In this document: positions 51,756 through 58,608 of the stretch, in pieces
Layout: each line of letters starts with the position of its first letter
Position numbering within the stretch: the stretch's first letter is position 1
DNA from: Elusimicrobiota bacterium
GTDB taxonomy: Bacteria > Elusimicrobiota > Elusimicrobia > UBA1565 > UBA9628
Assembly: GCA_003452935.1 (NCBI GenBank)
Contig: DMMY01000005.1
Span: 59,333-123,332, forward strand
Direction: 5' to 3'
DNA: 64,000 nt
Translations under genes and position numbers: made by a program
The notes under the pieces: generated by a model
The model's input: the letters and a program-made list of their open reading frames with translations, nothing else
Told to the model about the DNA's origin: nothing
The model's database searches: none

Positions 51756-52490
51756 CTATTTCTCCTTCTGGGGGACTCCGGCGTTGAGCGCGGAGAGTTC
51801 TGGATGCGCGCGCGCGTAAGCCAGGACTTCCCGATAGGGCAGTATTTTGCGGTCCAGGCCCAGCTCAAGGTAGATCCGGCGGACCATGGCGAGGTCTTCC
51901 GGGGTGTCCACGGTCCAGCGCAAATCCGAGTTGTCCTGCGCGTCGACGACGGAACAGGTCTTGAACAGCTCGGGCCTCTCCTTGAGCAGGAAATAGGTGA
52001 CATGCTCGCGCGCCGGGGCGGAAGAGGCGAGAGAGTTCATGCGCTCGAGGGCCTCGCGGGTGAAGGCCTCGGCGTCAAGGCCGCGCGGAAACGTCCTGGG
52101 CAGGATATTGGAGGCGTAGTCGCAAGTTCCAGCGCTGTCTTCCAGAGCCTGGATGACGCGGTCGGTTTGCTCCGAGTCGATGAGGGGGCAGTCCGAGGTC
52201 ACGCGGACCACGATGTCGGCGCAGGCTTCCCGCGCAGCCAAGGCGTAGCGGCTCAGGACGTCCGTTTCGCTGCCGCGAAAGGCCTGAGCGCCTTCGGCGC
52301 GGGCGATATCCGCGACCGGATCGTCGCTGGAATTGGTGGTGGTGGCCACCACGAGAGCGTCGGCCCGGCGGCAGTCGCGTAATCGGCGCAGCTGCTGGGC
52401 CAGCATGGGGCGGCCGGCCAAATCCATGAGGACCTTGCCGGGCAGGCGCGTGGACGTCATGCGGGCCTGGACGATGATGACGCGCTTCAT
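51756..52490 (-). CDS. SpsF-like cytidylyltransferase (candidate CMP-pseudaminate synthetase)
   Basis: 244 residues. VIIVQARMTSTRLPGKVLMDLAGRPM is the CTP-binding start of COG1861/SpsF proteins (QARxxSTRLPGK). RVTSDCPLIDSEQTDRVI, an ASNILPRTFPRGLDAEAF segment and RWTVDTPEDLAMVRRIY complete the family pattern. In Bacillus the spsC-G genes make a nonulosonate for the spore surface, and SpsF is the nucleotidyl transfer step matching PseF. It lies after pseI and the GNAT gene, so the likely reaction is CTP plus pseudaminate-like acid to the CMP-sugar. It overlaps the GNAT stop (ATGA). Confidence 0.85.
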   Translation of the reverse strand: MKRVIIVQARMTSTRLPGKVLMDLAGRPMLAQQLRRLRDCRRADALVVATTTNSSDDPVADIARAEGAQAFRGSETDVLSRYALAAREACADIVVRVTSDCPLIDSEQTDRVIQALEDSAGTCDYASNILPRTFPRGLDAEAFTREALERMNSLASSAPAREHVTYFLLKERPELFKTCSVVDAQDNSDLRWTVDTPEDLAMVRRIYLELGLDRKILPYREVLAYARAHPELSALNAGVPQKEK

Positions 52491-52987
52491 GAGGGCCGTT
52501 CTGGAGCCAGCTTAAGTTCGAGCCGGTACGCGACCGTTCCTTTGATTCGAACCAGCTTTTGAAATTGGAAGCCGGCCTTTATGAAAACAACGACAGAGGC
52601 GATATTCTCCGGCTTGATATGGGCGACAAGGCGGCGCAGGCGTCTTCCTTTGATGAGGGAGGGAATGCGCTTGAGCATGGCGCCTGCAACGCCTTGGCCT
52701 CTGCAGGATGGCGCCACCGTGATGCTGACCTCGGCGACGCCGGCCGCGGCATGATCCAGGCGCAATTGGCCCAGGCTGTCGCCTTCAGGGCCGCAGGCCA
52801 TGAGGATCAGGCTGCGCGGATCATCAAGTTTGGCCGCGAACCAGCGTTGATGGACCGGCCAGGAAATCCGCCCCGGGGTCAAGGAGTGGCGGCGGCTCAA
52901 CGCGTCATTGCGCCAGGCCCAAATCGAGCGGCTGTCGCTTTCCTCGGCCGGACGCCAGTTGCGAAAAATATTGGGCTTAGCGCACAT
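52487..52987 (-). CDS. GNAT acetyltransferase, candidate PseH
   Basis: 166 residues. NWRPAEESDSRSIWAWRNDALSRRHS at the start and RISWPVHQRWFAAKLDDP match the RimJ/PseH style (W-x-N-D, H-W/R-WF). The acetyl-CoA loop is VAPSCRGQGVAGAML and the C-terminal IKPENIASVVVFIKAGF is typical. PseH acetylates the 4-amino group of UDP-4-amino-4,6-dideoxy-AltNAc. It is positioned between pseI and the cytidylyltransferase and overlaps pseI by 11 bases. This supports the role, although acetyl acceptors cannot be told from sequence. Confidence 0.85.
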   Translation of the reverse strand: MCAKPNIFRNWRPAEESDSRSIWAWRNDALSRRHSLTPGRISWPVHQRWFAAKLDDPRSLILMACGPEGDSLGQLRLDHAAAGVAEVSITVAPSCRGQGVAGAMLKRIPSLIKGRRLRRLVAHIKPENIASVVVFIKAGFQFQKLVRIKGTVAYRLELKLAPERPS

Positions 52988-54026
52988 CGATTTTCTCCAG
53001 GAGATGGTGGGCGGGCAGGCTTTGCCGGGCGCGGCGTCCCAGAAGTTTTGGAAAGAGCCCGCAGTCCAGGCCCGTGTCGCGCCTGCCGCCCCGGCGCAGA
53101 ACCGCGAGGTTGTCCCGCGTCAAGCGCGCGCCCTCGGGAATGGGAAGCAGGGTGAATATGCCGCGCCGGTACTCCCGCAGCTCGAGCTCGACGCTATGCG
53201 GGACCTTGACTCCGCTGCCCAGCATGGACTCGGCTTGCCGGACGGACGCGACCATTCGGCCCAATTCGTCAGGCTCCAGTGCGTAGGAATGGTCCGGACC
53301 CCGCAGCCGGCGCGAAAGCGTGAAGTGCTTTTCCAGGAGATTGGCTCCCAAGGCCGCGGCCGCGACCGGGGCCACGGCGCAGTCCGCGCTGTGATCGGAG
53401 AGGCCCACCGGCACTTTGTAGCGGGCTTTGAGCCAAGGGATGACATTGAGGTTGAGCGATTTCGGCGGAGCCGGGTATTTGGCCGTGCACTGCATGAGGC
53501 AAACGCGGCTTCTGGGCAGGCCTTTCAGGGCGCGGTCGATCTCCCCGGCGTCCGCGGCTCCGGTCGAGAGAATCAGAGGCTTTCCCAGGCGCGCCACGTG
53601 GCGCAGCAAAGGGGCATGAGTCATCTCATAGGAAGCGATCTTGAAGGCCGGGACAAGCGCCCGGAGCCGGTCCGCGCAGTCCTCGTCAAAGGGCGTGGCC
53701 ATGAACAGGATGCCGCGCCGTTGGCAGCGCTTGTAAAGCCTGGGCAGCCAGGACCAGGGCATCTCCATATCCTCGATGACGCGGTAGATGCTCTTCTGGA
53801 CGCCTAGGCTCTTGAGATAGCGGGGCCGGACCTCGAGTTTTGGGTAGAGGGTTTGGGCGCGAAAGAGTTGGAATTTGACCGCGTCGGCCCCGGCCGAGGC
53901 CGCCACGTCGATGAGGCGCAAGGCTTGGCTGAGGTTGCCGTCGTGATTGGAGCCGGCCTCGGCGATGATGAAGCAGGGGTGGCCGTCGCCTACGCATCGC
54001 CCGCCGATGCGCACCGAGCGCGCCAT
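52977..54026 (-). CDS. pseI: Pseudaminic acid synthase (NeuB family)
   Basis: 349 residues from ATG 54026, one base after the pseG stop. The TIM-barrel synthase domain has HPCFIIAEAGSNHDGNLSQALRL, DAVKFQLFRAQTLYPK, MATPFDEDCADRL, KIASYEMTHAPLLRHVARLGKP, LMQCTAKYPAPPKSLNLNVI (split around C-x-x-x-YP) and GLSDHS followed by LEKHFTLSR. A C-terminal SAF (antifreeze-like) domain begins near residue 290 (REYRRGIFTLLPIPEGARLT). The enzyme condenses a 6-deoxy-diacetamido-altrose with phosphoenolpyruvate to pseudaminic acid. The call of PseI over NeuB/LegI rests on the adjacent pseB and pseG. Confidence 0.9.
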   Translation of the reverse strand: MARSVRIGGRCVGDGHPCFIIAEAGSNHDGNLSQALRLIDVAASAGADAVKFQLFRAQTLYPKLEVRPRYLKSLGVQKSIYRVIEDMEMPWSWLPRLYKRCQRRGILFMATPFDEDCADRLRALVPAFKIASYEMTHAPLLRHVARLGKPLILSTGAADAGEIDRALKGLPRSRVCLMQCTAKYPAPPKSLNLNVIPWLKARYKVPVGLSDHSADCAVAPVAAAALGANLLEKHFTLSRRLRGPDHSYALEPDELGRMVASVRQAESMLGSGVKVPHSVELELREYRRGIFTLLPIPEGARLTRDNLAVLRRGGRRDTGLDCGLFPKLLGRRARQSLPAHHLLEKIDVR

Positions 54027-54027
54027 G

Positions 54028-54993
54028 TTATGGCCGCCTCGGCGATTGGCCAAGCACAAGGCGCGCCACGCGCAAAGCTCCATGGCCGTCGATGAGGCCC
54101 CGGCCGCTTTCGGACATGCGCGCGCGCAGGGCAGGGTCCCGGTCGATCCGGCGCAGGGCCGCGCGCAAATGGACGGCCAGTCCCGGGGCCGCGGCTTTTC
54201 CGGCCAACAGCACGGTCCCGGCCTCTGCCATGCCTAGGACGTTGCCCTTCTGGTCCGGGCCCCGCTCCACCACAGCCGCCGGCGTGCCGGTGAAAGCCAG
54301 TTCATAAATCGTCTGACCGCCGGCCGTCACGGCCGCGTCGCAAGACTCAAGCAGAGGGCGCAGGCTCATAAGCCCGCGATGCCAAACCACGGCCGTCGCG
54401 GCAACGGAAGCGGGTTTCGGTGCCAGCATCCCGATGGCAACATGTATTTCGGCCTGGGGTAAGGCTTGTTGCGCGGCTTTGATGACCGTCTCGGTCAGTG
54501 CCTCGCAAATGCCGCCTCCCAAGGTAATGAGCAGCCGTCGTATTCTGGGACTGATGCGGCGGCGAAGGCTCGGGCTCCAATACTCCTGGCGCAAGGGAAG
54601 AAATTTGGGCCCCAGGAGCAGGCCTGCGGCCGGGCCGGCTGAGAAGCGCAACCCGCGCGCGTAGACATGGCCGTTGAGAATCCAGTCCGCCGGGGCGCGG
54701 CATGTGCCGAGGTCATCGAAAGCGAGCAGGTTGCGGCTCTGGCGCCGCAAACGTTGCCAATCCTGGGGCGAGAAGCGATATGAGTCAGCCGCCAGGATGT
54801 CCCAGCGACGGCTGCTTAAGGCGGCCAGGTCAAAGCCTAAAGACCGCACCCAGAAGCGGCAGGAGGCGGGCACGTCCACGAAAACCGGGCGCGCGCCGAG
54901 CTCGCGAAAGGCCTGGGCCAGGGCGGCGCTGCGGCCCAGGTGCCCCAAGCCCACGTTCGGACCGCCGTCAGCGGCTAGGGCAACTGATCTCAT
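54028..54993 (-). CDS. pseG: UDP-2,4-diacetamido-2,4,6-trideoxy-altrose hydrolase
   Basis: 321 residues, GT-B like. Opening LAADGGPNVGLGHLGRSAALAQAF carries the G-x-G-H-x-x-R motif with the catalytic His. DSYRFSPQDWQRLRR and LAFDDLGTCRAPADWILN follow, then the nucleotide-binding C-terminal domain with LLITLGGGICEALT, a CDAAVTAGGQTIYELAFTGTPAAV stretch and RGPDQKGN. PseG removes UDP from the modified sugar to give the free hexose for PseI. It is homologous to the SpsG proteins of Bacillus spore clusters. It overlaps the pseB stop (ATGA). Confidence 0.88.
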   Translation of the reverse strand: MRSVALAADGGPNVGLGHLGRSAALAQAFRELGARPVFVDVPASCRFWVRSLGFDLAALSSRRWDILAADSYRFSPQDWQRLRRQSRNLLAFDDLGTCRAPADWILNGHVYARGLRFSAGPAAGLLLGPKFLPLRQEYWSPSLRRRISPRIRRLLITLGGGICEALTETVIKAAQQALPQAEIHVAIGMLAPKPASVAATAVVWHRGLMSLRPLLESCDAAVTAGGQTIYELAFTGTPAAVVERGPDQKGNVLGMAEAGTVLLAGKAAAPGLAVHLRAALRRIDRDPALRARMSESGRGLIDGHGALRVARLVLGQSPRRP

Positions 54994-56060
54994 GCGCGGG
55001 CGATTTGGGGCTGGGCTTCCTGAATCAGCGGGCTGATCATTTGCCGCAGGTCGTCAGCCGTAAGCCAGGAGTCGTTGGCGTCGCTGGTATAGCGGAAACC
55101 CTCCGGCGGAGCCGAGCCGTTGTGCCGGCGGGCCTCTCCCCACCAGGGAAAGCTCGGCTTGACGAGGTACATGGGGCCCAGGTCCAGGGTCCGGGCCGCT
55201 TCTTCCTCGGTGAGCAGGGCCTCATGAAGTTTTTCCCCGGGCCGGATGCCGATGACCTTGGTGCTGCATTCCGGGGCCATGGCCTTGATCAGGTCGAGTA
55301 TGCGCATGCTCGGGATCTTGGGCACGAAGACCTCCCCGCCCTGCATGAGCTCCAGGGCCCGCAGGACCAGGCGCACCCCGCCGTCCAGTGTGATCCAGAA
55401 GCGGGTCATGCGCTCGTCGGTCACCGGCAGAACGCCTTGGGAGCGCTGGCGCAGGTAAAGCGGGATGACGCTGCCCCGGCTGCCCACCACGTTGCCGTAG
55501 CGCACCACGCTCAGCCGGGTCTGCGTGGCCGCGGCATAGGAGTTGCCGGCGATGAAGAGCTTCTCGGCGCAGAGCTTGGTCGCGCCGTAGAGGTTGATGG
55601 GATTGACCGCCTTGTCCGTGGAAAGGGCCACGACTTTGGAGACCTTCTCGTCGATGGCGGCGTTGATGATGTTCTCGCTGCCCATGACGTTGGTGAGTAC
55701 CGCCTCGAAGGGATTGTACTCCAGGGTAGGCACCTGCTTGAGGGCCGCGGCGTGCACCACGAAGTCCACCCCGTGAAAAGCGCGCCGCAGGCGCGGCAGG
55801 TCGCGCACATCGCCGATGAAAAAGCGCAGGCGGGAGTCCTTGAAGGCCGCGGCCATCTCGGACTGCTTGAGCTCGTCGCGGCTGAAGACTATGAGCTTGC
55901 GCGCCTTGGAGAGCTCAAGAGCCGCGCCTATGAAGCGTTTGCCGAAGGAGCCGGTGCCGCCCGTGACCAGAACGGTGCGGCCGTCCAGTATTTTGAAATC
56001 CGCGCGCGTGAGGGAGCGGATAAAGTCCGGGGAATCGGCGCGGCGGGCGGGTTTCGTCAT
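54990..56060 (-). CDS. pseB: UDP-N-acetylglucosamine 4,6-dehydratase (inverting)
   Basis: 356 residues. VLVTGGTGSFGKRFIGAAL is the NAD loop; FSRDELKQSEM, FFIGDVRDLPRLRRAFHGVDFVVHAAALKQVP (read in segments) and NPFEAVLTNVMGSENIINAA are the family signatures. The active-site ALSTDKAVNPINLYGATKLCAEKL contains the Asp-Lys pair and the Tyr/Lys of inverting 4,6-dehydratases. Further down are RYGNVVGSRGSVIPLY and the GIRPGEKLHEALLTEEE tail. PseB starts the pseudaminic acid pathway by converting UDP-GlcNAc into the 4-keto-L-altro sugar. First gene of the operon, with its own promoter and a perfect operator palindrome. PseC, the next enzyme of the pathway, is not in this operon. Confidence 0.94.
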   Translation of the reverse strand: MTKPARRADSPDFIRSLTRADFKILDGRTVLVTGGTGSFGKRFIGAALELSKARKLIVFSRDELKQSEMAAAFKDSRLRFFIGDVRDLPRLRRAFHGVDFVVHAAALKQVPTLEYNPFEAVLTNVMGSENIINAAIDEKVSKVVALSTDKAVNPINLYGATKLCAEKLFIAGNSYAAATQTRLSVVRYGNVVGSRGSVIPLYLRQRSQGVLPVTDERMTRFWITLDGGVRLVLRALELMQGGEVFVPKIPSMRILDLIKAMAPECSTKVIGIRPGEKLHEALLTEEEAARTLDLGPMYLVKPSFPWWGEARRHNGSAPPEGFRYTSDANDSWLTADDLRQMISPLIQEAQPQIARA

Positions 56061-56087
56061 GTCTAGCCTCTCTTATAAGGAAAGCAT

Positions 56088-56102
56088 GTTCAAACTTTGA
56101 AC
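56088..56102. promoter_or_regulatory. Candidate operator of the MarR-type regulator (pseB)
   Basis: GTTCAAACTTTGAAC, a perfect inverted repeat with one central base, located directly after the -10 and across the transcription start. It matches the element at 29490-29504, and both are embedded in the same promoter layout. Confidence 0.72.
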
Positions 56103-56131
56103 ATTGTACGAATTAGCCGCTTTGGGGTCAA
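56103..56131 (-). promoter_or_regulatory. Promoter of the pseudaminate operon
   Basis: On the minus strand TTGACC (56131-56126), 17 bases, TACAAT (56108-56103), identical in both boxes and in spacing to the promoter of the MarR-type regulator. The leader to ATG 56060 is ~36 bases and contains a GAGAGG ribosome-binding site. Confidence 0.72.
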
Positions 56132-56133
56132 GG

Positions 56134-57603
56134 CTAAGGACGGGAACGGTTTTTGAGGCCGGGTTGAAACCCCGCCCTCCGCAATTCCCGGCTGATGACC
56201 TTTGCAGCGACCGCAGTGCCGGCCGCGGACCAGTGGACCGGGTCGGACTTGCCGTAAAGCCAGACCGGCTGAGGCCCTGCTACGACTTTCCGTAGTGCCG
56301 GAAGAAGGTCAATAAAAAAAAAGCCGTTTTTTGAAGCGAAGTCCTGGAGCCCGTTGCGCTGCGCTTCGGCGCGCCGATCCTGCGCGGCGTCGGCCGGGAC
56401 AAGCAAGTCCCGGTATATCTCGTATGACGAGGGGTTGTACATGATGGCGAGCCGGGGCGGCTTCGGCAGACCGCGGACCCGGTCCGCCAAAACGCGATAC
56501 TGAGCCAAGGTCTCATCCAAACCCGCGGAAATCCATTTATCGTAAAGTTCGGGCCTTAGAGCGAAATGGGAATAGGCCGGATAAGCGAATAAATGGTCGA
56601 TTTTTCCAGCAGTTGCTGATCCGCCCAGGGGCGCCTCGGAACTTGAATGGCGGCCTATCATCCGGGCTAAGCGGTCCTTGAGCTGGCGCACTATGTAATA
56701 GGAAAGGGCCAAGGTTAAATCGCGGCTGCGCAGGCGCAGGAGGATATCCGGTCCTTGCGGGATGATCAGGGAGCGAAAGCGCGGATCGCGCAGGAGCCGG
56801 AGGTTCAAATCCGCAAAAGCAAATCGATCGGTGAAGCTTCCTTGGCCGGCCAATGCCGCATCCTCGTTGATTTCGCTGGCGTCGTTGCCCGAATAGAACT
56901 CGACGATCAAGAGACGCGGTTTTTTGACGAGCGCATAAGCGAGCAAGGCTTGAACTTTTTGGCGGGGACTGTAGCTGCTGGAGGAGAGGTTCCAGAGGGA
57001 TGGATAGTCCTTCTTGACCGTCTCCAAGCAAGAGGGCATGCCTGTTCCTTGCAGGACCGAGTCCCCGCTGAAGAAGATGTCGACGTTCGGGGCGCCATTA
57101 TAGAAGCCTCGATTGAGATTGAGATAGCCGGTCTCGTCGACTGTCGTCTCGTAGAGGGGGTTTCGGGGGTCGTGATCGTAGCGGTAACGGTGCAGGGACC
57201 CAGGCGTACGTCTGAAGAATAGGGGATCGTCCGTGGCGTTTTCGAAGAAGTCGTAACGAGCCTCTTGAAGCACGGACATGACCCGCTTCTGAAGAGACTT
57301 TCCGAGTTCCAGGCTGGGGGAAATCCGCAGATGCAGGGCTTTTTCCCAATAAGGAAGAGTTTCCGCCGCTAGGACGTAGAAGACCAGGGTCTGGGCCAGG
57401 ATGATGCCGGCCTGCAGAAACCAGGGCCGGCGCCCTAAGCGCAGCCATGCAATTATGCTTGCGCCCATGCCTGTCAGAATGAATATGGAATCCCGCCAGG
57501 GATGAACAATGAAGCTGACGCCGAAGATCAGCCAGGAGGCGAGGATGGCGGTCAGGGTCGCGAATGCGGCCGCCCTGCCGGGCTGCGGCGGAGGGGAAGT
57601 CAT
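56134..57603 (-). CDS. Membrane-anchored SGNH-type hydrolase/acyltransferase
   Basis: 489 residues from ATG 57603; the first in-frame ATG (57630) overlaps the TATAAT box and is rejected. Three N-terminal helices within the first ~85 residues are followed by a soluble, probably periplasmic domain. There FFSGDSVLQGTGMPS (near residue 180) carries the GDS nucleophile motif of SGNH enzymes, EFYSGNDASE the Asn block, and DPVHWSAAGTAVAAKVI near the C-terminus the D-x-x-H pair. This is the architecture of AlgJ/AlgX-like or polysaccharide acetyl transfer and esterase proteins. It most likely O-acylates or deacylates the exported glycan. It is immediately upstream of the pseudaminate operon, which has a separate promoter. 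Confidence 0.72.
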   Translation of the reverse strand: MTSPPPQPGRAAAFATLTAILASWLIFGVSFIVHPWRDSIFILTGMGASIIAWLRLGRRPWFLQAGIILAQTLVFYVLAAETLPYWEKALHLRISPSLELGKSLQKRVMSVLQEARYDFFENATDDPLFFRRTPGSLHRYRYDHDPRNPLYETTVDETGYLNLNRGFYNGAPNVDIFFSGDSVLQGTGMPSCLETVKKDYPSLWNLSSSSYSPRQKVQALLAYALVKKPRLLIVEFYSGNDASEINEDAALAGQGSFTDRFAFADLNLRLLRDPRFRSLIIPQGPDILLRLRSRDLTLALSYYIVRQLKDRLARMIGRHSSSEAPLGGSATAGKIDHLFAYPAYSHFALRPELYDKWISAGLDETLAQYRVLADRVRGLPKPPRLAIMYNPSSYEIYRDLLVPADAAQDRRAEAQRNGLQDFASKNGFFFIDLLPALRKVVAGPQPVWLYGKSDPVHWSAAGTAVAAKVISRELRRAGFQPGLKNRSRP

Positions 57604-57628
57604 AGGCGTTTGTTTAGACGACAGGTCC

Positions 57629-57634
57629 ATTATA
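57629..57634 (-). promoter_or_regulatory. -10 box of the SGNH gene
   Basis: TATAAT on the minus strand, overlapping the first ATG (57630). A poly-A/T tract lies where a -35 is expected. It supports a start at the second ATG. Confidence 0.4.
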
Positions 57635-57774
57635 CTTGATCAAAAGCGAAATTTTTTGTGGCTTGAGTTTTAGCATTGTCCGCGACAAATATCAGGCGTA
57701 GATGGTGGTTCGGATATCGTCCGCGAGATATCCTTGATATTTTTAGCAGAGTTGCGTCTTGGATTTTGCGGCTA

Positions 57775-57802
57775 TTGACAATAATTGTCCGATTGGTATA
57801 GA
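57775..57802 (+). promoter_or_regulatory. Promoter of the response regulator gene with overlapping palindrome
   Basis: TTGACA at 57775-57780, 16 bases, TATAGA at 57797-57802 preceded by TG (extended form). The palindrome GACAATAATTGTC (57777-57789) overlaps the -35 and could be an operator, for instance for autoregulation. Transcription would start ~12 bases before the ATG. Confidence 0.55.
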
Positions 57803-57820
57803 TTGCAATAATTATATTTC

Positions 57821-58522
57821 ATGTTTAAAATTAAACGCATCCTCATCATTGATGATGACGCCGACTATGGGCCTATGCTTTGCCGCAGGTTCCAGACCAT
57901 TGGTTTTAAAACCATGCTGGCGGCCGAGGGGCAGGAGGGTCTAGACAAGGCCGAGTCTTTTCGACCGAGCGTTATCCTCTTAGATATCCATATGCCGGAG
58001 ATGGATGGCTTGAAGGTTTTGCAACAATTGAAGCGAGATTGGTGCTTGTCTGCAATTCCCGTCATCCTGATCACCGGCCAGGAAATCATAGATAGCGTTC
58101 TGGATGCCGTTGCTGAACGCTTTCAAACCGGGCCAATATACCGTAAGAGCGAACCTCTCGCTGCTCTGACGCAGAGGGTGGAAAAGATTATCTCATTGTT
58201 GTCTTGCGAGCGACAGGCTTTGCCAAATGGGCTTCGGCGCCGGGATGTCGTTCAGATTGACACGCGCCGCAAAGCGGTGAAATTGGGAAGCCAGCCATTG
58301 CTTCGTTTGGCAGGAAAACGCTTCGATTTGTTCTGCGCCTTGTTGTGCAAGGAGAGGCGCGTGAGTCGGCAGGAACTTTTGATGGAAGTCTGGGATGAGA
58401 ACACGGATATCAATACGGTCGGCGTCACCATGCAGCGGCTGCGCGAGGATTTAAGGGGGTTTCCCTGCTTTTGCATCAAGTCATATCGAGATGGTTATGA
58501 GTTGGTCCTGCGCTTTGGGTAG
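57821..58522 (+). CDS. OmpR-like response regulator
   Basis: 233 residues. The receiver domain (1-120) has the acidic pocket IDDDADYG, the phospho-accepting Asp in SVILLDIHMPEMDGL near residue 51, ILITGQE and the Lys in YRKSEP, where the usual KP is replaced by KSEP. The C-terminal winged helix (VVQIDTRRKAVKLGSQPLL, VSRQELLMEVWDENTDINTVGVTMQRLREDL) is of the OmpR/PhoB class, with an unusual VGVTMQRLR recognition helix. No kinase is next to it. Base composition is clearly more AT-rich than most of the window and shared with the first part of the following gene, which suggests separate origin. It may control the neighbouring surface-protein genes. Confidence 0.88.
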   Translation: MFKIKRILIIDDDADYGPMLCRRFQTIGFKTMLAAEGQEGLDKAESFRPSVILLDIHMPEMDGLKVLQQLKRDWCLSAIPVILITGQEIIDSVLDAVAERFQTGPIYRKSEPLAALTQRVEKIISLLSCERQALPNGLRRRDVVQIDTRRKAVKLGSQPLLRLAGKRFDLFCALLCKERRVSRQELLMEVWDENTDINTVGVTMQRLREDLRGFPCFCIKSYRDGYELVLRFG

Positions 58523-58557
58523 TCTCCCGACGTGAGCCTGCCGAAATCCGGCGATAC

Positions 58558-58572
58558 ATAACAAGTTGTTAT
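58558..58572. promoter_or_regulatory. Palindrome between the response regulator and the surface protein gene
   Basis: ATAACAAGTTGTTAT, a perfect 15-base inverted repeat with one central base, 36 bases before the GTG start at 58609. It shares an ACAA...TTGT core with the palindrome at 57777-57789 in front of the response regulator, so both may be bound by the same protein. No -35/-10 pair of good quality is visible. Confidence 0.35.
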
Positions 58573-58608
58573 CGACCGGGCAGAGCTTTTCCTTTTAGAA
58601 TTTGCGCA

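Noticed and set aside
57604..57630. ATG at 57630 as start of the SGNH gene
   Set aside because: It overlaps TATAAT; the next in-frame ATG (57603) is used.
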